33,207 nt of DNA from Acidobacteriota bacterium (lineage in GTDB: Bacteria; Acidobacteriota; Terriglobia; Terriglobales; Acidobacteriaceae): positions 1 to 33,207 of the forward strand of contig JAJZEA010000031.1 in the NCBI GenBank assembly GCA_021851335.1, in the 5' to 3' direction. Positions 6,429 to 14,497 of this stretch are shown piece by piece. Position numbers and translations under genes: made by a program. Numbering within the stretch: the stretch's first letter is position 1; every line of letters begins with the position of its first letter. The notes beneath the pieces were generated by a model. The model worked only from the letters and a program-made list of their open reading frames with translations, was not told where the DNA came from and did no database searches.

Positions 6429-7799
6429 GTGGCCCGCGTCTCTGGAGCGCACTCTTTGACCGATCTTCCGGCCGTGGCCCCCGCTTCGCAACCTGACACC
6501 TCCCCGTCGCTTGACGCGAAGACTTTGACCGCGACGGGGATCGGCAAACAGACAGCGCGGAAGATCACGTGGCGTCTGATTCCGCTGCTGTCTGTCGGCT
6601 ATGCCATTGCCTACATTGACCGGATCAATATCAGCTTTGCCGCGTTGCAGATGAATCGCGATCTGCGCTTCAGCGCGACGATCTATGGACTGGGCGCGGG
6701 GCTGTTTTTTCTGAGCTACTCGGCCTGTGAAATTCCATCCAACCTGATGCTGCATCGGATTGGCGCGCGGCGATGGATGGCGCGGATTCTGCTGACGTGG
6801 GGCGTGCTTGCGATGCTGATGGCGCGGGTGCGCACGCCGATGGAGTTCTATGGACTGCGGCTGCTGCTGGGCGCGGCGGAGGCGGGATTTTTTCCCGGCG
6901 TCCTCTATTACCTGACGCTTTGGTTTCCGGCAGGAATGCGTGCCCGAGCGATCAGCCGATTCTATGTAGCGCTGCCGCTGAGCACCGCGATCATGGGATC
7001 GGTTGCCGGTGTGCTGCTGGGCATGCAGGGCAGACTGGGCCTTGCCGGCTGGCAGTGGCTTTTTCTGGTGGAGGGATTGCCGGCGATCCTGCTGAGTGGA
7101 GTCTTTCTGCGCCTGTTGCCGGATCGCCCTGCCGATGCCGCGTGGCTGGAACCACGGGAGCGCAGTGAGATTGAAGCTGTGCTGGCGCGTGAGGCAATCG
7201 AAGCAGGTAAGCTCCACTCGCCTTCGCCGCTGCGCGATCCACGCGTTTGGCTTTTTGGACTGGCGAATACGGTGATGCTTGCCGTGCTGTATGCGTTCAC
7301 TTTTTCCGCGCCGATTCTGTTCACGGGATTGACGCACTGGAGCGTGATGGCGGTGGGCAACTTCATCTCTGCCATGGGGTTGGTCGGTGTGGTGGCGATG
7401 GTGGCCAACGGCTGGCACTCGGATCGGAACGGGGAGCGATTCTGGCATGCAGCGGTTCCGGGATTTTTGCAGGCAGTGGCGTTTCTGGTGGCCGCTGTGG
7501 CGCATCGCGCTGTGATTTCGGTTCCACTGCTGGCTCTGGCGTTTGTTTTGTTTGCCGCGATTCAGGGGCCGCTGCTGATGTTGCCGACGACGTTTCTGCA
7601 TGGCCGGAACGCGGCTGTGGGGCTGGCCACGATCAACATGGTCGGCATGGTGGGCGGGTTTGTGGGGCCGTCGCTGATGGGGATTCTGCGCGACTGGACT
7701 GGCAGCTACGAGCTTGGGATTGCGCTGCTGGCGCTGCCTATGCTGGCCTTTTGCGGCATTCTGCTGGTTTTGCGCAGGTTGCTGGGTCGTCGCCCATAG
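6429..7799 (+). CDS. MFS transporter, anion:cation symporter (ACS) type
   Basis: 456 residues with about twelve hydrophobic segments. The first-helix signature (RLIPLLSVGYAIAYIDRINI), the IPSNLMLHRIGARRWMARI loop and the AEAGFFPGVLYYLTLWFP segment are hallmarks of the ACS branch (hexuronate, galactonate, tartrate and phthalate permeases). It likely imports a sugar acid or dicarboxylate with protons; the exact substrate cannot be told. The start is uncertain: the frame opens with GTG at 6429 without a good ribosome binding site, and GTG at 6474 is an alternative. It lies 86 nt after the DUF2203 gene. A hairpin follows before the convergent peptidase gene. Confidence 0.88.
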   Translation: MARVSGAHSLTDLPAVAPASQPDTSPSLDAKTLTATGIGKQTARKITWRLIPLLSVGYAIAYIDRINISFAALQMNRDLRFSATIYGLGAGLFFLSYSACEIPSNLMLHRIGARRWMARILLTWGVLAMLMARVRTPMEFYGLRLLLGAAEAGFFPGVLYYLTLWFPAGMRARAISRFYVALPLSTAIMGSVAGVLLGMQGRLGLAGWQWLFLVEGLPAILLSGVFLRLLPDRPADAAWLEPRERSEIEAVLAREAIEAGKLHSPSPLRDPRVWLFGLANTVMLAVLYAFTFSAPILFTGLTHWSVMAVGNFISAMGLVGVVAMVANGWHSDRNGERFWHAAVPGFLQAVAFLVAAVAHRAVISVPLLALAFVLFAAIQGPLLMLPTTFLHGRNAAVGLATINMVGMVGGFVGPSLMGILRDWTGSYELGIALLALPMLAFCGILLVLRRLLGRRP

Positions 7800-7821
7800 G
7801 ATGGGGACTTCGGATCACGAA

Positions 7822-7844
7822 GCAGCATCAAAGAATGATGCTGC
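7822..7844. terminator. Hairpin between convergent genes, possible bidirectional terminator
   Basis: GCAGCATCA-AAGAA-TGATGCTGC: a perfect 9-bp stem with a 5-nt loop, located 22 nt after the MFS stop and 19 nt after the M28 peptidase stop on the other strand. It has no T-tract on either side, so it may act as a weak terminator or a 3' end stabiliser. Confidence 0.5.
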
Positions 7845-7863
7845 AATCTCAGTAGCCAGGCCA

Positions 7864-8922
7864 CTATTTGCGAGGCTGCGGCTGACCGCCAACGTTCCAC
7901 TGCGGCTTCCACTGCGTGTCTGCCAGCCAGCGCACGGGAGCAATCATGGAGTTGATGCTGTGCGTCAGAAAATCAAAGTCGATGCGGGAGATTTCGTCCG
8001 ATGGCTGGTGATAATCCTTGTGCAGGCCAAAGCTGGAGACGGTTTGTGCGACGATGCCGCGAACGGCCAGATTGTAGTTGTCAGAGCGACGGAAAAAGTG
8101 CTCCTCCGGATGAGGGTCCGCGCTGATGGCCGCCCCGTGGCTGGCCAGCATGGGGCCAAGGTTGGAGCGGTTGTAGCCAGTGAGCCAGAGGGTTCGCTGC
8201 GGCAGTTTCGGGTCAGGCCGCCCGATCATTTCAAACTCCAGATTGGTCACGATATCGGTGAGTGGAACGGGAGAATGATCGAGGAACCAGCGGTCGCCAA
8301 AGCCGCCTAACTCCTCCGAGCCGAAGAGCACAAAAAGGATGGAGCGTCGCGGTCGAGGCCCCTGGCTGAGCGCGCGCGCCAGCTCCAGCACGGCGATGGT
8401 GCCGGAGGCATCGTCGTCGGCACCGTTGTAGATGGCGTCTCCATTGACAGGTGTGCCCATCCCCAGATGATCCAGGTGAGCTGTGAGCAGGATCACTGGA
8501 TTGTGCGCGCCGTCCTTCCAGTCGCTGCCGCGCAATAGAGCCATGGCGTTCCAGGTGTAGGGGCGTGCTTCGCCGTCTGTGCCCAGATGCTTGAGGTAGC
8601 GGAGGACTCCGTTGGGCAGGCTGGCGGGCATCTGGCCGCGCTGCACGTAGCCGTCATCTTCCTGTGCGACGCTGGGCAGCGGATCGAGGCCAAAGGATCG
8701 CAGCAGCGAGGCGGCGTAGAGCGCGGCCAAATGCTCATCGCGTGTGGCTGAGCCACGTCCGTGGAGCGCATCCGAGGCGAGGAAGCTCATCTCGGCGTGA
8801 ACACACTCGACGCAGACAACCGGATGAGAATTGCCTTTGGCCGAGGCTGCTTTTGAGCAGAAGACAAGAGCAGGGAAAAAAACAAGGAGGAACACAGAGC
8901 AGCGACGGAGGCGTCGATTCAT
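7864..8922 (-). CDS. M28-family zinc aminopeptidase, secreted
   Basis: 352 residues from ATG 8922, chosen because it begins a signal peptide (NRRLRR then a hydrophobic core; cleavage near AASA). The longer open frame upstream has no such feature. The M28 metal-site pattern is present: AHLDH (H149, D151), GADDDASG (D169/D170), a catalytic EE pair (E203, E204), E231 in LEFEMIGR and H305 in DYHQPSD. This predicts a two-zinc exopeptidase acting in the periplasm or outside. There is no ribosome binding site, but TACAAT (8934-8929) ends 6 nt before the ATG, which hints at a leaderless transcript. The gene is divergent from the propeller lipoprotein across 234 nt. Confidence 0.9.
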   Translation of the reverse strand: MNRRLRRCSVFLLVFFPALVFCSKAASAKGNSHPVVCVECVHAEMSFLASDALHGRGSATRDEHLAALYAASLLRSFGLDPLPSVAQEDDGYVQRGQMPASLPNGVLRYLKHLGTDGEARPYTWNAMALLRGSDWKDGAHNPVILLTAHLDHLGMGTPVNGDAIYNGADDDASGTIAVLELARALSQGPRPRRSILFVLFGSEELGGFGDRWFLDHSPVPLTDIVTNLEFEMIGRPDPKLPQRTLWLTGYNRSNLGPMLASHGAAISADPHPEEHFFRRSDNYNLAVRGIVAQTVSSFGLHKDYHQPSDEISRIDFDFLTHSINSMIAPVRWLADTQWKPQWNVGGQPQPRK

Positions 8923-9156
8923 GACGGGATTGTATCGCAGCGGAAGAGAGATGATCGAGCGGATGAGCCGCTTCGTGCGTCGATAGTACAAGCGCAGAAG
9001 CGGAGTGAATCTTCCGGTCCGGTGGTCTTGTGGCAGGCAGAGACGCGATAATGCAGTCATAGCCGCGGGTGAAAACAGCCCGGAGAAGAGCATAGCCAAC
9101 GGATGCGAATCCGCAGCGAGGAACGGTATTTTGAGCATGAGCGAGACAAACAACGC

Positions 9157-10323
9157 ATGAAGACTGCACGCTGCCTTTCCTCAATCCATGGGCTTGCCGG
9201 ATTTACCTCGCGCAAAGCAGCACTACCTGGGTTGCTGTTGCTGTTGCTGCTGACAGGCTGCAACAATGAGTTCTTTACGCCGGTGAACAACACGACGACG
9301 GCAGCCGGATCGTCGACGTATATGTATGTGGTGAATGTGAGCAACACCGGCAGCGGCGGCACGCTCTCGGAGTATTCGCTGACGAGTGGTGTTGCGGCTG
9401 CGCTCTCCGGATCGCCGATCACGCTGCCGGCGACACCGACCTCGGTCGTGGTTTCTCCGAACAACCTTTTTGTCTATGTAGGCACCTCGGTGGGAATCCT
9501 GATGTATACGATCGGCACCGGCGGCGCGCTGACGCAGGGCAACAACGGGACGGTGATCTACTCGGGTCCGAATGCGGTGCAGAATCTGGCTATGGATGCA
9601 ACTTCATCGTGGCTGATTGTCTCGTATAAAAACTCAACGGAACTGGATGCGCTGGCAATTTCGCCGCTCTCCGGTCTGACGCAGACGGGCACGCCGGTCC
9701 CGGCCACGCTGGATGCGCCGACGCCGGTTCAGTTGGCCATTTCACCGGCCAACAACAATGTATTTGTTGCGCTGGGCAGCGGCGGCACGGATGCGATCAG
9801 CTTCACGGCATCGGCGGCTTCACCGTGGGGCGTGGGGACGTATCACATCAACCTGGCGCCGCGCAGCACCGCGGCCAATGCGGTTGCGGTCGATCCAAGC
9901 TCGACCTATCTGTTCATCGGCGAGGCAACGTCCAACATCCTGCGCAAGTTTGCCATCAGCAACCTGAGCGCGGCGCAGAACACGTACAGCACTGGACAAA
10001 CGCCTTCGGCGATCCTGTCTGATCCAACGGGCCAGTATGTCTACGCGACCAACTTCACGGACAACACGATCACGGGCTTTTCGCTGAGCGCGGGAGCGCT
10101 GACGACGCTGACGGATTCGCCGTTTGCCACGGCCAAGTCGCCGATTGCCATTGCCGAGGACAGCACTAAGAGCTATGTGGTGGTGGCCGGCTTTGGCAAC
10201 AATCCTGATCTGTGGGTCTATAGTTACGACACCACAAGCGCGGGAACGCTGGATGTGGCAACGACATTTTCGACAGCAACGACGGACCCCTCGTATGCGA
10301 TTAGCCTGGCGTTGACGCACTGA
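9157..10323 (+). CDS. Beta-propeller lipoprotein (lactonase-like)
   Basis: 388 residues from ATG 9157. Residues 1-35 form a lipoprotein signal with a long basic n-region, a leucine run and the lipobox LLTG-C (C35). The mature part is a string of repeats of about 45 residues with propeller-blade motifs (PTSVVVSPNNLFVYVGT, PVQLAISPANNNVFVAL, AVAVDPSSTYLFIGE, PSAILSDPTGQYVYATN). This fits the YVTN/6-phosphogluconolactonase-like seven-bladed fold. Acidobacteria carry many such lipoproteins, and most are probably surface binding or scaffold proteins rather than true lactonases. An upstream in-frame ATG at 9103 would put 18 charged residues ahead of the signal, so it was not used. Confidence 0.85.
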   Translation: MKTARCLSSIHGLAGFTSRKAALPGLLLLLLLTGCNNEFFTPVNNTTTAAGSSTYMYVVNVSNTGSGGTLSEYSLTSGVAAALSGSPITLPATPTSVVVSPNNLFVYVGTSVGILMYTIGTGGALTQGNNGTVIYSGPNAVQNLAMDATSSWLIVSYKNSTELDALAISPLSGLTQTGTPVPATLDAPTPVQLAISPANNNVFVALGSGGTDAISFTASAASPWGVGTYHINLAPRSTAANAVAVDPSSTYLFIGEATSNILRKFAISNLSAAQNTYSTGQTPSAILSDPTGQYVYATNFTDNTITGFSLSAGALTTLTDSPFATAKSPIAIAEDSTKSYVVVAGFGNNPDLWVYSYDTTSAGTLDVATTFSTATTDPSYAISLALTH

Positions 10324-10375
10324 GGTTCTCAGAGCCTTTTCGCGCCCGGTCTGTGAAGTCAGGCGACGGTCCGTG

Positions 10376-10399
10376 TGGCTTTTCAGGGAGGAAAAGCCA
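10376..10399. terminator. Stem-loop between convergent genes
   Basis: TGGCTTTTC-AGGGAG-GAAAAGCCA: a perfect 9-bp stem with a 6-nt loop, 52 nt after the propeller-lipoprotein stop and 43 nt beyond the ECF sigma stop on the other strand. No clear T-tract follows on either strand. It is a plausible shared transcript end. Confidence 0.4.
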
Positions 10400-10442
10400 G
10401 GTCGAAAAAGGTTTCAGTCCTAAACACCGGAAGCGAATATGC

Positions 10443-11036
10443 TCAGACTGCGCGGATGGACGTTTTGAGTCGCGTGTAGAGCCATGCGCGTGCCATGGAC
10501 CACTCGCGTTCGACGGTGCGTGTGGAGATGCCGAGGACTTCGGCTGTCTCTTCAGCGGTCAGCCCGCCGAAGAAGCGCATCTCGACGACTTTTTCCTGTC
10601 GGGCGTCGAGGGTGGAAAGCTCGCTCAAGGCGTCGTTGATGGCGAGCAATCCCTCGGGATGATCGGTGCGTAACTGGAGATGTCCTTCCGCGAGTGTTTC
10701 CATGGCAGCTTGATCGAGCAGAGCCGAAGCGCGCTTGGCTGTGAGCCGTGCTCGCGCGTGGTCGATGAGGATGCGTCGCATGAGCTGCGCAGAGATGGCG
10801 TAGAAGTGTGCGCGGTTGCGGAAGGTGGGTTCGCGCTGCTGCACCAGCTTGAGATAGACCTCGTGGACGAGCGCGGTGGGCTGGAGCGTGTGGTCGGGCC
10901 GTTCCTGCTGCATGTAGCGATTGGCGCGGCGATGGAGTTCGGCATAGACGAGCGGCATCAGGCGTTCGATGACGCTTTTGTCGCCGCTCGACAGGCGCTG
11001 CAACAGAGCGGTGACCTCGTTCGGTGCGGACTCCAT
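10443..11036 (-). CDS. ECF sigma factor (acidobacterial/planctomycete type), kinase-linked
   Basis: 197 residues from ATG 11036, with AGGAG 9 nt upstream. Sigma region 2 covers about 8-85 and region 4 about 130-190, with helix-turn-helix LTAEETAEVLGISTRTVERE. The order and motifs match the Acidobacteria/Planctomycetes ECF family (TIGR02999-like), which lacks a typical membrane anti-sigma partner. Region 2.2 normally holds an acidic DAED-type motif that contacts the RNA polymerase beta' clamp. Here it reads LQPTALVHEVYLKL, with no acid before VHE and a threonine (T54) in its place. A Hanks-type kinase gene lies 91 nt upstream on the same strand. This matches the logic of Vibrio EcfP/PknT, where phosphothreonine supplies the missing charge. 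The mechanism here is inferred; the family call is firm. Confidence 0.9.
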   Translation of the reverse strand: MESAPNEVTALLQRLSSGDKSVIERLMPLVYAELHRRANRYMQQERPDHTLQPTALVHEVYLKLVQQREPTFRNRAHFYAISAQLMRRILIDHARARLTAKRASALLDQAAMETLAEGHLQLRTDHPEGLLAINDALSELSTLDARQEKVVEMRFFGGLTAEETAEVLGISTRTVEREWSMARAWLYTRLKTSIRAV

Positions 11037-11127
11037 TGGAGGGAACTCCTGCCAGGCTGGAAATGATGGAATCATTCTAGCTTGCGAGGGGTGCGGTGTG
11101 AGGGCGAAAAGTTGAATGACGCCTGCG

Positions 11128-14100
11128 TCATTGTATGGAGCGATACTCGGCCAGCGCTCGACGCCGCAGCAGGAAGGAATCATCGGCGTCTTTCCACAGT
11201 GCCAGCAGATCCTGATAGGCGGTTCGGCTGGCGGCCCGGTCACCGGATTGCAGGAGCGATCGCGCGAGTCCAAGCTGGGCCAGCGCGGAGGTCGGGCAGT
11301 TCAGGACCAGTCCGCGATGCTGGAGAATGATGCGAAATGCTGCGGCAGCGGCGATGGGCTGATGCTGGGCCAGCAGCGCCTGGCCGCGAGTGTAGGCAGC
11401 GTCCATGCACTGGCCGGGCGTGAAGATGCCGAGATCGTAGTCATCGGTTCCCTCCAACGCGGAGATGGCCTGCGGATAGGTTCCCTGGTCATAGGCGACG
11501 CGAGCACGGAGAATGGGAATCCAGTATGACTGGATGAGCGTATCGAGCGGATGGGCGGCGGAGAGCGAATGCAGGAGCGACTGCGCGCGCGCAGTATCCC
11601 CGGTGTATGTGGCGGCAAGTGCAAGCAGAAGCTGAAGGTCGCTGCCCTGCGTGGCGCCGCGAGTGGCGAGCGCGAGGGCGGCAAGATGGCGCGAACGGTC
11701 GAGCGCGCCAAACTCGGCCTGTCGGAGCGCTTCGCCGGCGAGCCAGTTGGCGCGGGTCTCCGCGTCTCCGGCGCGAAGAGCGATGCTGGCGGCCTTTTGC
11801 GCGTCGCGATTGCCCTCAAGCAGATGTCCGGCGCGATCGTCTGTGGCGGCTTGCTGCGCGAGCAGGGTGTCTTCGACTCCGGGAAACTGAGAGGCGGAGG
11901 CGAGCAACTGGTTCATGGTGGTCTTGTCGTCGGCATAGAAAGCCAGTTCGTACTCGTCGAGCTGGATGTTGAGATCGTGGAGGTTCAACTGGTGAGCCTG
12001 ATCGAGCACCGAGCGAGCCTCATCGGGTCGTTCGATGGCCAGATAAAGCTGAGCCAGGTTGCCGTAGCTGGGCGAGAGGCCGGGAATTTCGGCGATGGCG
12101 CGGCGCTGAAGTTCGATGGCTTTTTCGTATTGTCCGGTGAAGGCGTAATCGACGCTGAGATTGATCGTCCAGGCCATGTCGTGGGGATACGCGGTGGCCC
12201 ATTTCTGATAGGTTTCGATCTCCTTGTCCACCTGTCCGGTGACGAATCCGTAGTAGTGGGAGACGATGTAGAAACGCTCCCACTCGGTGACGCGGTCGCG
12301 GCGGTCAAAGGCCTGCTGCATAGCCTGGTTGGCGCGGAGCGTCTCGCCCATGTTGCCGTAGACGGTGCCAAGCCGCGCATAGGCCATGGCAAAGTTTGGA
12401 TCGATCTCGGTAGCGTGAAGGAAGTAAGGCAAAGCAGCGGCTTCGCCCTGGGTATTCCAAACCTGAGTTCCCTGGGCAAAAGCGGTGAGAGCCTCCATTG
12501 ACGGGGTAGTGGCCTCGACCAGCGGAACATCGTATTTGAGGATGGAGGCGCTCGGTTCTCCGAGGTTGGGGCGCAGCGCCTCGGCCGCTCGATCCAAAGC
12601 GTCGAGCACGGAGTCGCGAAATTTTACAGGCGCTTGTTGGACAGCGATCTGCTTGCCGGTGCTGCACTGGAAGGCGCGAATGCCAATGATGTAGCCCGAA
12701 CTGGTGCTGGCGAGGAATCCCTGGAGCACATCTTGTCCGTCTTCGCGCTGGCAGACTTGGAGCGCGATTTTGAGGGTGAGTCGCTCCTGCTCTGGAAGGC
12801 GCATGTAGCGCAGCGCGAGATGAATTTTCTGCTCCGGCATGAGCGTGAGATAAGGCGTCTGCTGGAGTTTGGCGGCGAGCGCAGTGTCCAGACCGTGATC
12901 GAAGGTGGATTGGCCGGTGGTATTCACAAAGTCCGCGAGCACAAGGGTGAGATTTTCTGGCGCTGAACCGGAGGGATAGCGGCGGCGAACGAAGAATGTT
13001 GCCAAAGCCGCAAGCAGAAGCAGGCAGGCGGCGATGGCAACAAGTAAGCGCCGACGAGGATTGGCCGACAGCGTGCGTTTGCGCGAGAAGGGTAGTGAGC
13101 CGGATATTGCCGGTTTACTGTGAGCGTTTTTCGCGTGGGAAAGATGGTCGAGAAGCGTGGTGACTTCGGCGGCTGAGGACGGGCGCAGCGCCGGATCGCG
13201 CTGCAGACAGCGAGCGATAAGCTGGTCCCACTCGGGATGCAGGTCAGGGACGATGCGCGAGGGCAGAGGCGGCGGCTCGATCAGTCGTCGAAGCGCGGAA
13301 AAAAGCTGCGAGTCGGCATCGAAGGCGCGAACCCCGGTGATGGCCATGTAAGCGACGAGTCCGAGGCAGTAGAGATCGGAAGCCGGCGTCAGTGTTTTGC
13401 CCTCGATCTGCTCCGGAGACATGAATTCGGGTGTGCCGAAGGCAAGCTGGCGGCTGGCGGTGAGGGTGGTCATTGCGGAGGAGTCGCCGCTCCAGGCCAT
13501 GCCAAAGTCGGTGATGACGGCGCGCAAAGCTCCGTCTCTGCCAGTTTCGATGAGGATGTTGCCGGGCTTGAGGTCGCGATGGAGGATGCCTGCGGCGTGG
13601 GCCGCGCCAAGAGCAGACGCAATCTGGGTGAGCAGCAGGATGGCTTCCGGCTCCGGCAGCCTGCCTTGCTCGCGAATACGCTCGGCGAGGGTTGGCCCGG
13701 ACAAAAGTTCCATGCTGAGAAAGAGCACATCGCCGGTGGTGGGGTCGTGGTGGCGAAAAAGGTCGAAGATACGGCAGGCGTTGGGATGGGTCACCTGCTT
13801 GGCGAGATGGACTTCACGACGGAAGCGGGCGAGCATGCCGGGATAATCGGCGATCTCGGGTCGGATGGCCTTGATGGCGACGCGCATGCGAAGTTCAAGG
13901 TCTTCGGCCTCGTAGACTTCACCCATGCCGCCGCGGGCGCAAAATCGGGCAATCCTGAAGCGTTCGGCGAGCAGGGTTCCTGGCTGGATGCGGCCTGAGT
14001 GGGCGACGACACCGAGGCTGGCGGCAAGAAGCTCACGAGCGCCAAGAAAGGATCCGGCTTCTTCATTGGCCTGGAGCAGATCGTCGAGAATGCCACGCAA

Positions 14101-14214
14101 ATTTGGATTGAGTTGCTGACGATGGAGGAATTCGAGTCGAGCGGAAGGCTCCATGTCCAGCATGGTATGAAAGAGCGCCTTGACCTGATCCCATTCCGAG
14201 GAGCGGATCTCCAT
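11128..14214 (-). CDS. Hanks-type Ser/Thr protein kinase with transmembrane helix and TPR sensor region
   Basis: 1028 residues from ATG 14214. Residues 1-65 are the short N-terminal helical segment usual in these kinases (WDQVKALFHTMLD... EEAGSFL). The kinase domain covers about 87-358: glycine loop RGGMGEVY, VAIK lysine K115, HRDLKPGN with catalytic D214, DFG D236 and an activation segment ending GTPEFMSPEQ. All catalytic residues are present. One transmembrane helix (about 390-409) follows, then a long extracytoplasmic part with tetratricopeptide-like repeats from about 560 to the end. The kinase faces the cytoplasm and the TPR part probably senses a periplasmic partner. The ECF sigma factor 91 nt downstream is the obvious candidate substrate. 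A -35/-10 pair lies just upstream. The annotated start is preferred over one 25 codons upstream, which would overlap that promoter. Confidence 0.93.
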   Translation of the reverse strand: MEIRSSEWDQVKALFHTMLDMEPSARLEFLHRQQLNPNLRGILDDLLQANEEAGSFLGARELLAASLGVVAHSGRIQPGTLLAERFRIARFCARGGMGEVYEAEDLELRMRVAIKAIRPEIADYPGMLARFRREVHLAKQVTHPNACRIFDLFRHHDPTTGDVLFLSMELLSGPTLAERIREQGRLPEPEAILLLTQIASALGAAHAAGILHRDLKPGNILIETGRDGALRAVITDFGMAWSGDSSAMTTLTASRQLAFGTPEFMSPEQIEGKTLTPASDLYCLGLVAYMAITGVRAFDADSQLFSALRRLIEPPPLPSRIVPDLHPEWDQLIARCLQRDPALRPSSAAEVTTLLDHLSHAKNAHSKPAISGSLPFSRKRTLSANPRRRLLVAIAACLLLLAALATFFVRRRYPSGSAPENLTLVLADFVNTTGQSTFDHGLDTALAAKLQQTPYLTLMPEQKIHLALRYMRLPEQERLTLKIALQVCQREDGQDVLQGFLASTSSGYIIGIRAFQCSTGKQIAVQQAPVKFRDSVLDALDRAAEALRPNLGEPSASILKYDVPLVEATTPSMEALTAFAQGTQVWNTQGEAAALPYFLHATEIDPNFAMAYARLGTVYGNMGETLRANQAMQQAFDRRDRVTEWERFYIVSHYYGFVTGQVDKEIETYQKWATAYPHDMAWTINLSVDYAFTGQYEKAIELQRRAIAEIPGLSPSYGNLAQLYLAIERPDEARSVLDQAHQLNLHDLNIQLDEYELAFYADDKTTMNQLLASASQFPGVEDTLLAQQAATDDRAGHLLEGNRDAQKAASIALRAGDAETRANWLAGEALRQAEFGALDRSRHLAALALATRGATQGSDLQLLLALAATYTGDTARAQSLLHSLSAAHPLDTLIQSYWIPILRARVAYDQGTYPQAISALEGTDDYDLGIFTPGQCMDAAYTRGQALLAQHQPIAAAAAFRIILQHRGLVLNCPTSALAQLGLARSLLQSGDRAASRTAYQDLLALWKDADDSFLLRRRALAEYRSIQ

Positions 14215-14260
14215 CTTGCGATTCCGGCCTGACTGATTTCCCGATGCAAAAGATGAAATC

Positions 14261-14289
14261 ACTACACTGCAACGACTTTGCTTTGTCAA
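14261..14289 (-). promoter_or_regulatory. Promoter of the kinase-ECF operon
   Basis: On the minus strand, TTGACA (14289-14284) is separated by 17 nt from TGTAGT (14266-14261). That is a perfect -35 and a 4/6 -10, about 45 nt ahead of the kinase start. It looks like a housekeeping sigma-70 promoter; an additional ECF-dependent promoter was not evident. Confidence 0.55.
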
Positions 14290-14497
14290 GTGAAGCGTCT
14301 GGAGACGGCCGGCTTCCGCCCGTTTACTCGATGATTCGCTCCGATTCGCAGGACAAGGCTGTCCGATGGAAGTGTTTGGCGGGTTTTGCCGAGCGATTGC
14401 GCGTTATCAGCAGATGCGCAAATGCGGATGTGGGCAATTTCCGCGATGCGCCAGCCGGGATACGGGGACAAGTCAGCGTTTTTGGGGAGGAATCGGT

